The notes: generated from the sequence alone by a model not told the origin. A DNA stretch of 64,000 nt from Thalassoroseus pseudoceratinae (GCF_011634775.1 NZ_JAALXT010000006.1:189001-253000); one strand, 5' to 3'. Positions 1 through 9,028 are shown, counted from the stretch's first letter. Translations and numbers: made by a program.

Positions 1-43
1 CAAGAGCGGTGAGAGTACCTACGATATTGATTTCAGTGGTTGA

Positions 44-727
44 TTACTCAACGGCTTCCGAGCCTTTCATGTATTGGCCGGCGGTTGCTCCCATCGACAC
101 GTAAATGCTCATCAGCCCGTCAATCGACATATTAGCGGGTTGGACGTTTTCCGCGGGCACGAAAAATAATCCGCCTCCCACCGGCACCGGGGCGGTGGGC
201 ACGATCACCACTTGATAGTCCCGATCGTTGATACGGTATTTCTTCGGCGAGACCAGCAACGCCAACAGCCCGGCTCCGGTTTTCTCACCGAACCAACAGA
301 AAACAGGCGTCATTCCAGAGAGTTCGGCACTTTTCTTCTTGTCGAGCAACCCGACGAACTGCTCCGTCGTGCCGTAAATGCTGCCTAAAATTGGAATCCG
401 TTTGATGAGTGTGTTCGTCAAACCGGAGAACAAACGCTGCATTCCGAGTTGCAACAACACCCCCAACGCAAAGATCACACCGAGAACCGCCAGCCAACCG
501 ATGATGTAGGCCAGCACCGAATTTTCGGAATACCGGAACCCAACGCGGCTAAGTGCATGTCCGATTGCCGTGCCAGGGCCGACAAATTTCTGAGCGAAAC
601 TCACCACCCAACCAACGATCGCGACTGTGATCACCAGCGGTAAAATCGCCAGCACACCCGCCACGAAGAAACCGAGAATTCGGCCCCAAACTGACTGAAA
701 AAAGTCTCGCATCCCACCCACTTTCAT
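44..727 (-). CDS. DUF502 family integral membrane protein
   Basis: A 227-residue inner-membrane protein of the DUF502 family, whose function is unknown. Two hydrophobic segments are visible, at about residues 15-45 and 70-95. They flank a short charged stretch and are followed by a soluble C-terminal half with the conserved-looking stretch RIPILGSIYGTTEQ, which is characteristic of the family. It sits 10 nt downstream of the PSP1 gene on the same strand, so the two are probably co-transcribed. An ATG five codons in (position 712) is an alternative start. Family assignment is from recalled sequence pattern; no enzymatic residues can be named. Confidence 0.85.
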   Translation of the reverse strand: MKVGGMRDFFQSVWGRILGFFVAGVLAILPLVITVAIVGWVVSFAQKFVGPGTAIGHALSRVGFRYSENSVLAYIIGWLAVLGVIFALGVLLQLGMQRLFSGLTNTLIKRIPILGSIYGTTEQFVGLLDKKKSAELSGMTPVFCWFGEKTGAGLLALLVSPKKYRINDRDYQVVIVPTAPVPVGGGLFFVPAENVQPANMSIDGLMSIYVSMGATAGQYMKGSEAVE

Positions 728-737
728 GATGTCGATT

Positions 738-1586
738 TCAATTGTTCTGACTGTCCGATGGTTTGTTCCGCGATGATTTGATCACGGTCAACACATCATC
801 CGCATCGGTGAGCATTTGGCGTTGGTCTTCGTATCGCACGACGAGTTTCCGCGAGAGAATCTCTTGGGCAATCACACGACCCTGTCCGACCTTTGTGACC
901 ACAGTGACGCCGACCCGTGGCAACTCACGACGGTATTCCTCGTAAGTGTCGTATTCGTAGCGGAGGCAGCATTTCAGTCGCCCGCACCGACCGGAAATCT
1001 TGTTGGGGTCGAGTGTGGCTTTTTGAATCTTCGCCATCTTCATCGAGACCGGGGGCATCTCTTGCAAGTGCGTGTTGCAACAAACAGGTTTGCCGCAATC
1101 TCCGTAATCAGCGAGCAACTTCGCTTCATCTCGCACGCCGATTTGCCGCATCTCGATCCGCGTTTTGAACTCCGATGCCAACGCCTTGACCAACTCGCGA
1201 AAATCCACGCGCTTCTCCGCGAGATAGTAAAACACCAACCGTTCGCCGCCGAACAGATGCTCGACATCAACCAAGTCCATCTGGAGTTTTCTTTCCGCGA
1301 TGTGCTCCTGACAGACGGAGAACTCTCGACGTTCGAGATCGCGGATATCCTCGGCCAAATCGCGGTCTTCCTCCGTCGCTTGGCGAAGAATTCGGCCCTT
1401 CGGTTCGGCTTGCCCCAGGTAATCTTTCGTCCGATCGGTCGCGGAACATAACACGGTGCCCCATTCCTGACCGCGATCGCTGCGGATGATCACATCGGCA
1501 TTGCGAACGAACCGAGTTTGTCCTTTTCCGGAGAACTCGGCAATGTGGCGTTGCAGTCCGTAACGGACGATATATTGATTCGACAT
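738..1586 (-). CDS. PSP1 domain protein, RicT (YaaT)-like
   Basis: This 282-residue protein belongs to the PSP1/RicT family. In Bacillus RicT acts with RicA and RicF as an iron-sulfur complex that affects mRNA processing by RNase Y. The diagnostic cysteine clusters are present: GDCGKPVCC followed by GRCGRLKCCLRYE about 40 residues later, the likely cluster-binding elements. No RicA or RicF partner is visible here. The ATG at 1586 is preferred over an upstream TTG at 1598 because the family's conserved region starts right after it. It is the first gene of a two-gene unit with the DUF502 gene. Role in this organism is inferred from family only. Confidence 0.88.
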   Translation of the reverse strand: MSNQYIVRYGLQRHIAEFSGKGQTRFVRNADVIIRSDRGQEWGTVLCSATDRTKDYLGQAEPKGRILRQATEEDRDLAEDIRDLERREFSVCQEHIAERKLQMDLVDVEHLFGGERLVFYYLAEKRVDFRELVKALASEFKTRIEMRQIGVRDEAKLLADYGDCGKPVCCNTHLQEMPPVSMKMAKIQKATLDPNKISGRCGRLKCCLRYEYDTYEEYRRELPRVGVTVVTKVGQGRVIAQEILSRKLVVRYEDQRQMLTDADDVLTVIKSSRNKPSDSQNN

Positions 1587-1901
1587 GCTTCGATTCAATC
1601 GAAAAGAATTCTCGATTCCAAGTCCGACTCCGAGTGAGTCGAGAACCAGCAGTATAACGAACCGGCCCCCAACCCCGCCATCAAGTGGGGCGTGACGAGT
1701 TTGCCCGCATGCCGCGACCCTGATCTCCCCCGTCTGTCAGCCCTGCTTGGAAATCACTTTCCGTCCACGAAAATTTCGTTCTGCTTGTGGAAGTGTTTTC
1801 ATCGCTTTACCATAGGAAACATAAGCAGGCACGGTTCTCGGCGTCGTTTTCGTCCACACGACGAAACACGCATTTCTACAACCCAGAGGAGTCAACACAA
1901 A

Positions 1902-3251
1902 ATGACGCAATCAACCAATCGCCGCGACTTTTTGAAGCAGTCGGCCGCCGTTGGCGCGACCGCCTGGTGGTTCGGCACCCAATCGCTGGCCGCTCAGGAG
2001 AAATCGCCACTCGAGCGATTGAACATCGCTTGCGTTGGTGTCGGCGGAAAAGGTAACTCGGATACCAACGGACTCGCCAAGTACGGCAACGTCATTGGCC
2101 TCTGTGACGTCGACGAAACCGCCGCGAAGAAGCAAGGCATTCGTCACAAGAAAGCCAAGCAGTATTCCGATTACCGCGAAATGTATGACGACATCGGCGA
2201 TGAAATCGATGTTGTCAGCGTGAGTACGCCGGACCACTCCCACGCACCGGCCGCTTTGCCCGCGATGCGAATGGGCAAGCACGTTTACGTCCAAAAACCG
2301 TTGACGTGGTCGGTCGAAGAAGCTCGCGTGATGCGGGAAGTGGCTGCCAAAGAAGGCATCGTCACCCAGATGGGTAACCAAGGGACCGCTGACGATGGTA
2401 TGCGAACCAGCGTTGAAGTCTTGCGAAGTGGTGCCATCGGCGATGTGAGCGAAGTCCACATCTGGACGAATCGCCCCATTTGGCCACAAGGTACCGGTCG
2501 TCCTAAAGGTTCCGACCCTGTCCCACCGAACTTGCACTGGGACTTGTTCCTCGGACCGGCTCCGGAACGTCCCTACAAGAACGGCGTTTACACCCCGTTC
2601 AAATGGCGTGGCTGGCTGGACTTCGGCACCGGTGCCCTGGGCGACATGGCCTGTCACACCGCCAACATGCCGGTGATGGCTCTCAACCTGTTCGACCCCA
2701 CCAGCGTGGTTGCCGAAACCGCGGGAATCGTGGAAAACGAAACCTATCCGGCTTGGTCGATCATCACCTTCCAGTTCCCAGAAAAAGACGGCCGCGGACC
2801 GGTCAAAGTCGTCTGGTACGATGGCGGCAAACTCCCACCGAAAGAGTTGCTCGAAGGCGAATCCCCATCGGGCAGTGGTTGTGTCGTCGTGGGATCGAAA
2901 GGCAAAATGTACTCGCGAGACGACTACGGTCGAACCCGAATCATGCTGCCGAAAGACGAATTCGCGGACTACAAAGAACCGGAAAAAACGTTGCCGCGAA
3001 CCAATGGTCATTACGAAGAGTTCATGATGGCCGCCAAAGCTGGCGATCCCAAAATGACCATGTCGAACTTCGACTACGCAGGTCGATTGACCGAAACCAT
3101 TCTGCTCGGAAACGTCGCGATGCGAGCCGGTCAAAAGATCGAATGGGACGCCAAAAACATGAAAGTCACGAACATGGACGATGGCGGTGAATCGCTGATC
3201 CGTCGTAAATATCGTGAAGGTTTCGACATCGCGCAGTACCAAGAAGCGTAA
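1902..3251 (+). CDS. Gfo/Idh/MocA family oxidoreductase with Tat signal
   Basis: A predicted NAD(P)-dependent dehydrogenase of the Gfo/Idh/MocA family, 449 residues, probably exported folded by the twin-arginine pathway. The N-terminus has the Tat motif NRRDFLKQ (Arg7-Arg8) followed by an Ala-rich hydrophobic stretch. A Rossmann motif (GVGGKG, about residues 46-51) follows. The catalytic EKP motif appears as QKP at 131-133, a common variant in planctomycete members. The ATG at 1902 is preceded by AGAGGAG and is chosen over an upstream in-frame start at 1692, which would bury the Tat signal. The substrate is unknown; relatives act on sugars or sugar acids. A strong terminator follows, so it is probably monocistronic. 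Confidence 0.92.
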   Translation: MTQSTNRRDFLKQSAAVGATAWWFGTQSLAAQEKSPLERLNIACVGVGGKGNSDTNGLAKYGNVIGLCDVDETAAKKQGIRHKKAKQYSDYREMYDDIGDEIDVVSVSTPDHSHAPAALPAMRMGKHVYVQKPLTWSVEEARVMREVAAKEGIVTQMGNQGTADDGMRTSVEVLRSGAIGDVSEVHIWTNRPIWPQGTGRPKGSDPVPPNLHWDLFLGPAPERPYKNGVYTPFKWRGWLDFGTGALGDMACHTANMPVMALNLFDPTSVVAETAGIVENETYPAWSIITFQFPEKDGRGPVKVVWYDGGKLPPKELLEGESPSGSGCVVVGSKGKMYSRDDYGRTRIMLPKDEFADYKEPEKTLPRTNGHYEEFMMAAKAGDPKMTMSNFDYAGRLTETILLGNVAMRAGQKIEWDAKNMKVTNMDDGGESLIRRKYREGFDIAQYQEA

Positions 3252-3277
3252 CTGTCGTTTCCATCAAGAACGCTCTT

Positions 3278-3311
3278 CAGCCGATGCCTTCGGGTATCGG
3301 CTGTTTTTTTT
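3278..3311 (+). terminator. Strong intrinsic terminator after the Gfo/Idh/MocA gene
   Basis: An 11-bp stem (3278-3288 with 3293-3303, one G-T pair) closes a TTCG tetraloop and is followed by eight T residues. It lies 26 nt after the stop codon. Because the hairpin begins before position 3284, it argues against translation of the next gene starting there. Confidence 0.92.
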
Positions 3312-3400
3312 GCTCATGCGCTCCATCGAATTGCCTACAATTCGGAAGACCATCCAGAAAACAGAGCACGATTGATGGAACCGGGAACGGAGACCGATGT

Positions 3401-4903
3401 ATGCCCACTTGGTTTGAAAACCTGAAAGATCATGTTCGACTGGCCGACATTATCGACATCGCCTTGTGGACCACTTTGGTTTACATCGCCATCAGTTGGA
3501 TCCGTCGGCGGGCTTCCTATGCGGTGGCGTTTGCGTTTGTCGTCGCCGGTGCGACCTATCTGGCGGCCCATCTGCTGGGAATGTACGTCACCCTGTTCAT
3601 GTTTCGAGCGGGATTGACGGTGTTGGCGTTGAGCTTGGTCATCATCTTTCAGCAGGATTTGCGACGGGCGTTTGAGCAGTTTTCGAGTTGGCGTCCCTGG
3701 CGACGAGACCGCGTGGCGGAGTCGGAAAAGTCGCGAAACGCAATCATCGACGCGGTCGCCACAATGGCGGAGCAGAAAACCGGCGCTCTGATTGTGTTGC
3801 AAGGCAAAGAGCCATTGGAGCCTCACGTCCGCGGAGGAATCAAGCTCGGTGGCCAGATCAGCATGCCGTTATTGTTGAGTATTTTTCACTCCAAGACCCC
3901 TGGGCACGATGGTGCGGTGATTATTCATCGCGATCGGCTGGCCCAGTTTGCAGTGCATTTACCATTGTCTTCGAACGTCAGTGCCCTCGGTCCCGGCGGA
4001 ACCCGTCATGCGGCGGCTTTGGGTTTGGCGGAATGTAGCGATGCATTCGTCATCACCGTTTCCGAAGAACGGGGAACGGTCAGCGTGGCTCATGAACACA
4101 AACTGACGCCGCTTGAATCCCCAGTGGAGCTTCAGAAACTGCTCTCGGACTTTGACGAGAAACATTCCAAATCATCGCCCACGGAGAATCGTGTCAGCAG
4201 TTTTGTCGGGGGACTCGGCTTGAAGTTTGCGGCGGCAGCCACGGCGATTTTGCTTTGGTTCGGAATTGCGTATCAGGTCGATGCCGTGATGCGATCGTAC
4301 GAGAAAGTGCCGGTGGAATTTCGAAATATCCCGGAGGGATGGGCGGTGGACAACGTCTTCCCCAATGAAGTCCGCTTGGTTGTCACCGGAACGGAACGCG
4401 CATTCCGGGATGTGCGACGGTCCGATTTTACGGTTTCCATCGACCTCGCTGACCCTCAACCCACGGGACTTCGTCATCGCACATTTCCGATCACCCCCGA
4501 ACGCGTCCGGCTGCCGCTGGGCATGACGCTCAGTGAGGCGGATCCCTCGACCGTTCAACTGGAGCTGTACCGCATCAGCAAAGTTCGCGCTCCCATCGGC
4601 GTTCGTCACGAAGGCCAACGGGACGACGGTTGGGAACTTGCCGATGTGCGGATCAATCCGCCTTCGGTGCGGGTGATTGTGCCCGATGGTGAATTTGAAA
4701 CCGTTCCGGAAATCCCGACCAACACCATCGAACTCAGCGAGTTGGCGGTCAAAGACAAGCAAACAATGCTCACCGCGACTCTGGTGCCGCCAGATGGAAT
4801 CCAACTTGCCGAGAACGAACCTCAGCAGGTCAATGTGACGTTGATCTGGAAGAAACCCCCTGCACCGATGCCCAAACAAAAATCGCAAACACCGCCGCAA
4901 TAA
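3401..4903 (+). CDS. Diadenylate cyclase (CdaA-type) fused to YbbR/CdaR-like domains
   Basis: Predicted to make cyclic di-AMP from two ATP at the membrane. The 500-residue protein starts with three close hydrophobic segments (about 15-95), as in CdaA. A DisA_N/DAC domain (about 100-260) carries DGA at 170-172 and GTRHA at 200-204. After a second membrane segment (about 270-290) come extracytoplasmic YbbR-like repeats, which in Firmicutes belong to a separate regulator, CdaR, encoded next to cdaA. Here cyclase and regulator are one chain. The usual RHR motif reads RHA (Ala204), so activity needs confirmation. The ATG at 3401 is chosen because the earlier in-frame start lies inside the upstream terminator. 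No glmM neighbour is present. Confidence 0.88.
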   Translation: MPTWFENLKDHVRLADIIDIALWTTLVYIAISWIRRRASYAVAFAFVVAGATYLAAHLLGMYVTLFMFRAGLTVLALSLVIIFQQDLRRAFEQFSSWRPWRRDRVAESEKSRNAIIDAVATMAEQKTGALIVLQGKEPLEPHVRGGIKLGGQISMPLLLSIFHSKTPGHDGAVIIHRDRLAQFAVHLPLSSNVSALGPGGTRHAAALGLAECSDAFVITVSEERGTVSVAHEHKLTPLESPVELQKLLSDFDEKHSKSSPTENRVSSFVGGLGLKFAAAATAILLWFGIAYQVDAVMRSYEKVPVEFRNIPEGWAVDNVFPNEVRLVVTGTERAFRDVRRSDFTVSIDLADPQPTGLRHRTFPITPERVRLPLGMTLSEADPSTVQLELYRISKVRAPIGVRHEGQRDDGWELADVRINPPSVRVIVPDGEFETVPEIPTNTIELSELAVKDKQTMLTATLVPPDGIQLAENEPQQVNVTLIWKKPPAPMPKQKSQTPPQ

Positions 4904-4904
4904 C

Positions 4905-4948
4905 TTGGCAGCTTGGCAGCGGTGCTTTGGCAGCTTGGCAGCGGTGCT
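4905..4948. repeat. Perfect 22-bp tandem duplication
   Basis: Two identical 22-bp units (4905-4926 and 4927-4948), each itself containing two TTGGCAGC octamers, fill the short gap between the converging cyclase and antiporter genes. No T-tract terminator is evident there. Confidence 0.95.
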
Positions 4949-4960
4949 TAAGTCGTGTCA

Positions 4961-6184
4961 TCACGCGACCGGTGGCGGATCGGTCGAAGTGGGTTCATCG
5001 CTCGGATGGCCGTTCGAGTCGTCTTCGTCCATCGGCTTCTGATGATCGGCTTCGATCGGATGCGTTTCAAACCACTTGGCGACGAGCACGTCGGTCGATG
5101 AGTGCAAGACAATCGAACCGACCACAACGATCGCGATGAGGTGAAACAGTTTGTCACCGGTGTCGTGGCCGGACTGCACAATCAGCAGGCCATACACAAC
5201 CGAGGCGAACCCCTTCGGCCCAAACCACGAAGCCGCGACCCATTCTTTGAACGTTAACTTCGTGCCGATCAAGGCGAATGCCAGTGCAACCGGACGGACC
5301 AGGAACAACGCAAGAGCCGCAAACACGTAGCCATTGCTAGGAATTTCCTGCAAGAATTCCACCGAGATCAACGCACCGAACACCAGAATGGCGAGAAACT
5401 TCAGCAACTCCGCGACGAGACTTCCGAATTCATGGAAAGCATCGCGGAACATTGGGCTGACGGTCGCCACCGTGATCCCACCAAAGAACGCCGCGAGAAA
5501 CTCGTTCGCATGGTACTTTTCTGTGATCGCGAACAAGAGCAAACCAATCGCAAACGCGTTGAGAGCGAAGTAATCTTTCGACGACTCGAAGAATTTAGTG
5601 CCCTCGAGTTTCAAGGCAACCCACGGAATTGCGATCCCCAATGCCAACCCAAGGACCATTTGAATCGCCAATGCGGACGGCTCGTCGGCCTGATCCCCCG
5701 CAGCGGCGAGCAGACCAATCACGACCGGCAAAGCCAAACCGTCGTTGAGTCCGCTTTCCACGTTCAGCAAGTGTCGCAATCGACGCGGCACGGTTTCGCG
5801 TCCGACGATCGCGGCTGCCAACACGGGGTCGGTCGGGCTGAGCACCGCACCGACGAGAAACGCATCCAACCAAGATAGTTCAGCGACATAGTGCGCCAGC
5901 AACGCGGTTCCGACCAGCGTCAACGGCATGCCGAAGAACAACGCCCGTCCGGGTAGTCTCCATGCCGAGCGGATATCTTGCAGACTCACGTGCATGCCAT
6001 CGGTGAAAAGCACGGTGAATAGTGCAATCGTAGAGAGCACGCTCACCAATTCCATCGACGGCTCACCGAAGAAGAACCCGGCGAACAGGAACAACACCGC
6101 CGCCGACATCACACTCCGTTCCGCCCACCCCGACAACAGGACCGCAAGCAACAACGTCGCAGCGTAAATGACCAACAATTCCAT
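4961..6184 (-). CDS. Cation:proton antiporter (CPA1/NhaP-type)
   Basis: A 407-residue polytopic membrane protein predicted to exchange Na+ or K+ for protons. About eleven hydrophobic segments span nearly the whole length. The stretch VGAVLSPTDPVLAAAIVG and the downstream NVESGLNDGLALP match the conserved ion-binding region of NhaP-type exchangers (TDP and ESxxNDG motifs). The C-terminus, after about residue 375, is a short acidic, Pro-rich cytoplasmic tail rather than a regulatory TrkA domain. It converges on the cyclase gene and has no operon partner. Ion specificity cannot be read from sequence. Confidence 0.9.
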   Translation of the reverse strand: MELLVIYAATLLLAVLLSGWAERSVMSAAVLFLFAGFFFGEPSMELVSVLSTIALFTVLFTDGMHVSLQDIRSAWRLPGRALFFGMPLTLVGTALLAHYVAELSWLDAFLVGAVLSPTDPVLAAAIVGRETVPRRLRHLLNVESGLNDGLALPVVIGLLAAAGDQADEPSALAIQMVLGLALGIAIPWVALKLEGTKFFESSKDYFALNAFAIGLLLFAITEKYHANEFLAAFFGGITVATVSPMFRDAFHEFGSLVAELLKFLAILVFGALISVEFLQEIPSNGYVFAALALFLVRPVALAFALIGTKLTFKEWVAASWFGPKGFASVVYGLLIVQSGHDTGDKLFHLIAIVVVGSIVLHSSTDVLVAKWFETHPIEADHQKPMDEDDSNGHPSDEPTSTDPPPVA

Positions 6185-6291
6185 GGGAACGATTCATCCT
6201 TGAAGAACAGATCACGATGGCCCGAGTCTACGAAACTCCAGACTTGAATAGTCCACACAAGTTGAACGTGGTCCTGCGATTCGATCAAGTA

Positions 6292-6891
6292 CTAGCGGCA
6301 GATTTCTCCAGAATTCGCCGGGGTCCGTGACTCGCTCCAACTGGGTTGCCAAGCGGTGCGACGGGGAATCCAGCGGGGGACGGCGGCACGAAATTCGTCG
6401 TAGTCGTTTCCGAAACGGCGACGCAGCGAGCGTTCCTCGACCAGCGGAATGTAAATCGATTTACCGACGACAAACACAACTAACCACAAGAACACCGCCG
6501 GCGATGCCGTGATCAACGCTTCGCCCAGAATGACCGCGAAGACACCGGAGATCATCGGATTGCGAACATGCCGATAAATCCCATTGACGACCAGCCGCTC
6601 GGTTGGGTCCCAAGGTGCAATCGTGCCGTTGCCGATCGCTCTTAGCATGGCGATCGTGGCGGCGATCAACCGCAGTCCGGCGAGCACGAAGACGGTACCA
6701 ACCACGGCGAGCCCAATCGCCCACGGACGATGTTCCTGCCACAGCCCGAACGGATCGACACCAAATCGCCACCACAAATACAGCGGCATGAAGATAATCG
6801 CCGTGCCCGGGAGAATCACAATCGCACGGACATCTTTCCAAACATTCTTCATCGACGACTCATGGGGCTTCTTGGTTCCGACACGGTTCAC
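6292..6891 (-). CDS. Isoprenylcysteine carboxyl methyltransferase family protein
   Basis: A 199-residue membrane protein of the ICMT/PEMT methyltransferase superfamily, which uses S-adenosylmethionine to methylate membrane-embedded substrates. Four hydrophobic segments are visible, and the family signature GIYRHVRNPM lies around residues 107-116, followed near the C-terminus by VEERSLRRRFGNDYDEF. The ATG overlaps the stop of the upstream membrane-protein gene by 4 nt (ATGA), so translation is probably coupled. An internal Met at residue 14 is an alternative start. Bacterial members have diverse and mostly unknown substrates; none is suggested by the neighbours. Confidence 0.85.
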   Translation of the reverse strand: MNRVGTKKPHESSMKNVWKDVRAIVILPGTAIIFMPLYLWWRFGVDPFGLWQEHRPWAIGLAVVGTVFVLAGLRLIAATIAMLRAIGNGTIAPWDPTERLVVNGIYRHVRNPMISGVFAVILGEALITASPAVFLWLVVFVVGKSIYIPLVEERSLRRRFGNDYDEFRAAVPRWIPRRTAWQPSWSESRTPANSGEICR

Positions 6892-7358
6892 GATCCACTT
6901 TCTGAAAGTGGAGCCTGTACGTCAACCAGCGGGTCGTTCGTTCGGGTTCGGAGAGCATCGAGCCAGAGCACGAATGCACCGGTCGGAAGCAGATAGCCGC
7001 CTTCGATCGCCGCCCAAACTCCCGGCATGCCGACGATCAGGTCCAACATTGTGAAGCCAACACCAGCCGCGATGGCACTACACCCCCAGAGTTTGACAAG
7101 CGGTGCGTAGCGGGGCAGATCCGACGCGAGAATCCAAGTCGCTATCCCGCACATGCCGTATAACGCCGATAGCGTGCGTGCGAGGTAATTGAACAATGGT
7201 GTGTCGGACAGTTCGCCAAGTCCGATCGTGATCGCTGCCGAATTCATCCATACATCCGGCAACACAACGGCGGGGAACGCCAACATCAGCACAACGGCGT
7301 TGAGTCGCAACAAACGACGCAACCATCGTGAAGCACGTTCGGGAGGCAAACTGGACAT
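6888..7358 (-). CDS. Small polytopic membrane protein of unknown function
   Basis: I do not recognise this family. The product (156 residues from the ATG at 7358; an upstream start at 7403 is also possible) has four predicted transmembrane helices and an Arg-rich N-terminus (RASRWLRRLLRLN), and it ends in a short acidic tail. Its stop overlaps the start of the downstream methyltransferase gene by 4 nt, so the two form a coupled pair and may act on the same membrane process. Confidence 0.75.
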   Translation of the reverse strand: MSSLPPERASRWLRRLLRLNAVVLMLAFPAVVLPDVWMNSAAITIGLGELSDTPLFNYLARTLSALYGMCGIATWILASDLPRYAPLVKLWGCSAIAAGVGFTMLDLIVGMPGVWAAIEGGYLLPTGAFVLWLDALRTRTNDPLVDVQAPLSESGS

Positions 7359-7464
7359 GGAAATTCGAAATCTCAAATGAGAAAAAGGAAGCCAAAGAAT
7401 CATAGCGGATTGTCCCGCCGCGATCCTCTGTCTTCCTTTTTCGATTCCAAACTTCGAGCCGCGA

Positions 7465-8139
7465 TCAGTTCGCGTTGATCATGTCGTCGCCGTGATAGGT
7501 TTCGTAGAAGTTTTTGCCGATGTCGTCGCTGAGCACTTCGAGGTATTCGCGTTTGAAGCTTGTGTACTTCGTTTCATACGACGAACGAGCGACCGCCCGC
7601 GGATACACCGATTCGACGTCTCGGCTGAAAATCTGCTCGCCTTCGTCGTCTTCCATCTTCCACACCGACACCATCACATCGGAACGGCCGCGGAACAGTT
7701 CGGCACTGTTCTTTTCGTAAAGGCTGAAATCCTTCAGCTCCACATACACGACGTAATCCACCTCGAATTTCGCTCCGAGTTCCTCGGGCGTGTCCCAATC
7801 GGGATTGCGGTCGAGCCAGTCGTTCACACGGTCCGGATTGATGACCTGAATCTTCTTGAGGTGCATTCGCATGGCGACATACTTCGCCAAGTCCGCATCG
7901 ATATGCGAAAACTGAAGCTGCACATCGGGCGGTGCGGTACACACGACGGCAACCTTGATGTCTTTCTCGGTCATCGAGAGACCGGTTTCTCCATCGAAGG
8001 CCGGTTCGATCGACGGCGGACCACCAATCAGATACGCACCGAGCATGAACAAGTTGCAGCCCGAGAGTGTGCCGACGGTCAGAACCGATGCCAACAGCAT
8101 CAAACTTAGGCGTCGTCCGTTAACTTCTGCGAAGACCAT
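7465..8139 (-). CDS. Lipoprotein, paralogue of the upstream lipoprotein
   Basis: A 224-residue predicted lipoprotein. A hydrophobic signal ends in the lipobox LSGC, and the mature chain is an alpha/beta domain of about 190 residues. The pattern (VAVVCTAPPD at the first strand, a helix, KKIQVINPDRVNDWL, then FEVDYVVYVELKDFSLYEKNS and LFRGRSD) suggests a TolB-N/CsgG-like fold, but that is inference. The next gene upstream encodes a clear paralogue with the same order of motifs. The start at 8139 is supported by AGAAGGA 8 nt upstream. Outer- or inner-membrane anchoring cannot be decided. Function unknown. Confidence 0.82.
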   Translation of the reverse strand: MVFAEVNGRRLSLMLLASVLTVGTLSGCNLFMLGAYLIGGPPSIEPAFDGETGLSMTEKDIKVAVVCTAPPDVQLQFSHIDADLAKYVAMRMHLKKIQVINPDRVNDWLDRNPDWDTPEELGAKFEVDYVVYVELKDFSLYEKNSAELFRGRSDVMVSVWKMEDDEGEQIFSRDVESVYPRAVARSSYETKYTSFKREYLEVLSDDIGKNFYETYHGDDMINAN

Positions 8140-8153
8140 GATTGTTTCCTTCT

Positions 8154-8181
8154 ATCCTCGATCTACGATCCTCGATCCTCG
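8154..8181. repeat. Heptamer tandem repeat (ATCCTCG x4, one variant)
   Basis: Four consecutive 7-bp units, ATCCTCG, ATCTACG, ATCCTCG, ATCCTCG, lie just upstream of the lipoprotein start on its 5' side. The second unit differs at two positions. Confidence 0.85.
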
Positions 8182-8268
8182 CCGAGTCTCAGACCATGCC
8201 GCCCAAACTTTGGGTTTTCGCGGCTACCGCTGGTGAAATCGTGATGCGTTGGGTTGGGGTCGATTGTT

Positions 8269-8985
8269 CTAGAACACTTCGGTTCCGGCGGTGTGGTCGT
8301 GCAAGATATGCCCTAACTGACTGGCCAGGCGTTGCACGAACCGACGTTGAAAGATTCGTGGCGAATCGACCTGCGATGCCGGAATCGGACTGAATTCGGG
8401 ATACGTTGAACCGAACCCGCTGGAGAAGACTTGTCGCGCCATTCGGCGTTCGCCTTCATCGCTGTCTTCGTCGTCTTCTGTTTCCACGCGATAGCCGATC
8501 AAGTCACCGTGGGCTTGTCCGCGGAACAGATCAGGACTGTTTTCCTCGTAGAAACTCACACTCAACAAATCGACGTGAATGATGAAATCGACATCGAATT
8601 CGTCGGCCAGATCACGAGGATCGTCGAGCCGCCCGCCGTTGTCGTCCATCCAGTCGCGGACATCGTTGCTTTCGACGACCTTCACGCCTTCGCGTTGAAG
8701 TTGCCGCGTGAGCGTTTCGACCAACTGATGGCTCAAACCGGTCATATCTCCATCGCGGATTGCCGAGGGGGCATCGCAGATGATGATGACTTTGTGCTTG
8801 CCTTCCGTCAGGTCGACGCCGGTGGCAAGTTTGAAGGGGCTGTCAATTTCGGGGTCGCCGAAGACCATTTTGTTGATCATTACAACCGGCCCACAGCCGA
8901 CAATCGCAGTGACCATGCCGAGACAAATCACAAGCATTGGCCATGCGGTCGAAGATCGGCGGTCGCTTCCGTGCGTCCGTAGCAT
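8269..8985 (-). CDS. Lipoprotein, paralogue of the downstream lipoprotein
   Basis: A 238-residue predicted lipoprotein (signal ending VGC near residue 30) with the same architecture as the next gene. It has a first-strand motif KVIIICDAPSA, then VKVVESNDVRDWMDDN, then FDVDFIIHVDLLSVSFYEENS and LFRGQAHGD. The acidic linker DDEDSDEGE also parallels its neighbour. The ATG at 8985 is chosen because it directly precedes the signal sequence; longer in-frame starts would overlap the DUF2752 gene. Gene order DUF2752, lipoprotein, lipoprotein with short gaps suggests one operon. Fold assignment (TolB-N/CsgG-like) is inferred; function unknown. Confidence 0.82.
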   Translation of the reverse strand: MLRTHGSDRRSSTAWPMLVICLGMVTAIVGCGPVVMINKMVFGDPEIDSPFKLATGVDLTEGKHKVIIICDAPSAIRDGDMTGLSHQLVETLTRQLQREGVKVVESNDVRDWMDDNGGRLDDPRDLADEFDVDFIIHVDLLSVSFYEENSPDLFRGQAHGDLIGYRVETEDDEDSDEGERRMARQVFSSGFGSTYPEFSPIPASQVDSPRIFQRRFVQRLASQLGHILHDHTAGTEVF

Positions 8986-9028
8986 AGGATTGCCAAATTG
9001 AAAATCGAAGAGTGGAGTTGCCGTACGT

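Noticed and set aside
1911-3242. A 443-codon open frame antisense to the Gfo/Idh/MocA gene
   Set aside because: The sense protein is a clear family member with Tat signal, RBS and terminator; the antisense product has no family features.
3284-3400. N-terminal extension of the cyclase gene from 3284
   Set aside because: The first codons lie inside the strong terminator hairpin of the previous gene, and the CdaA-type N-terminus begins at 3401.
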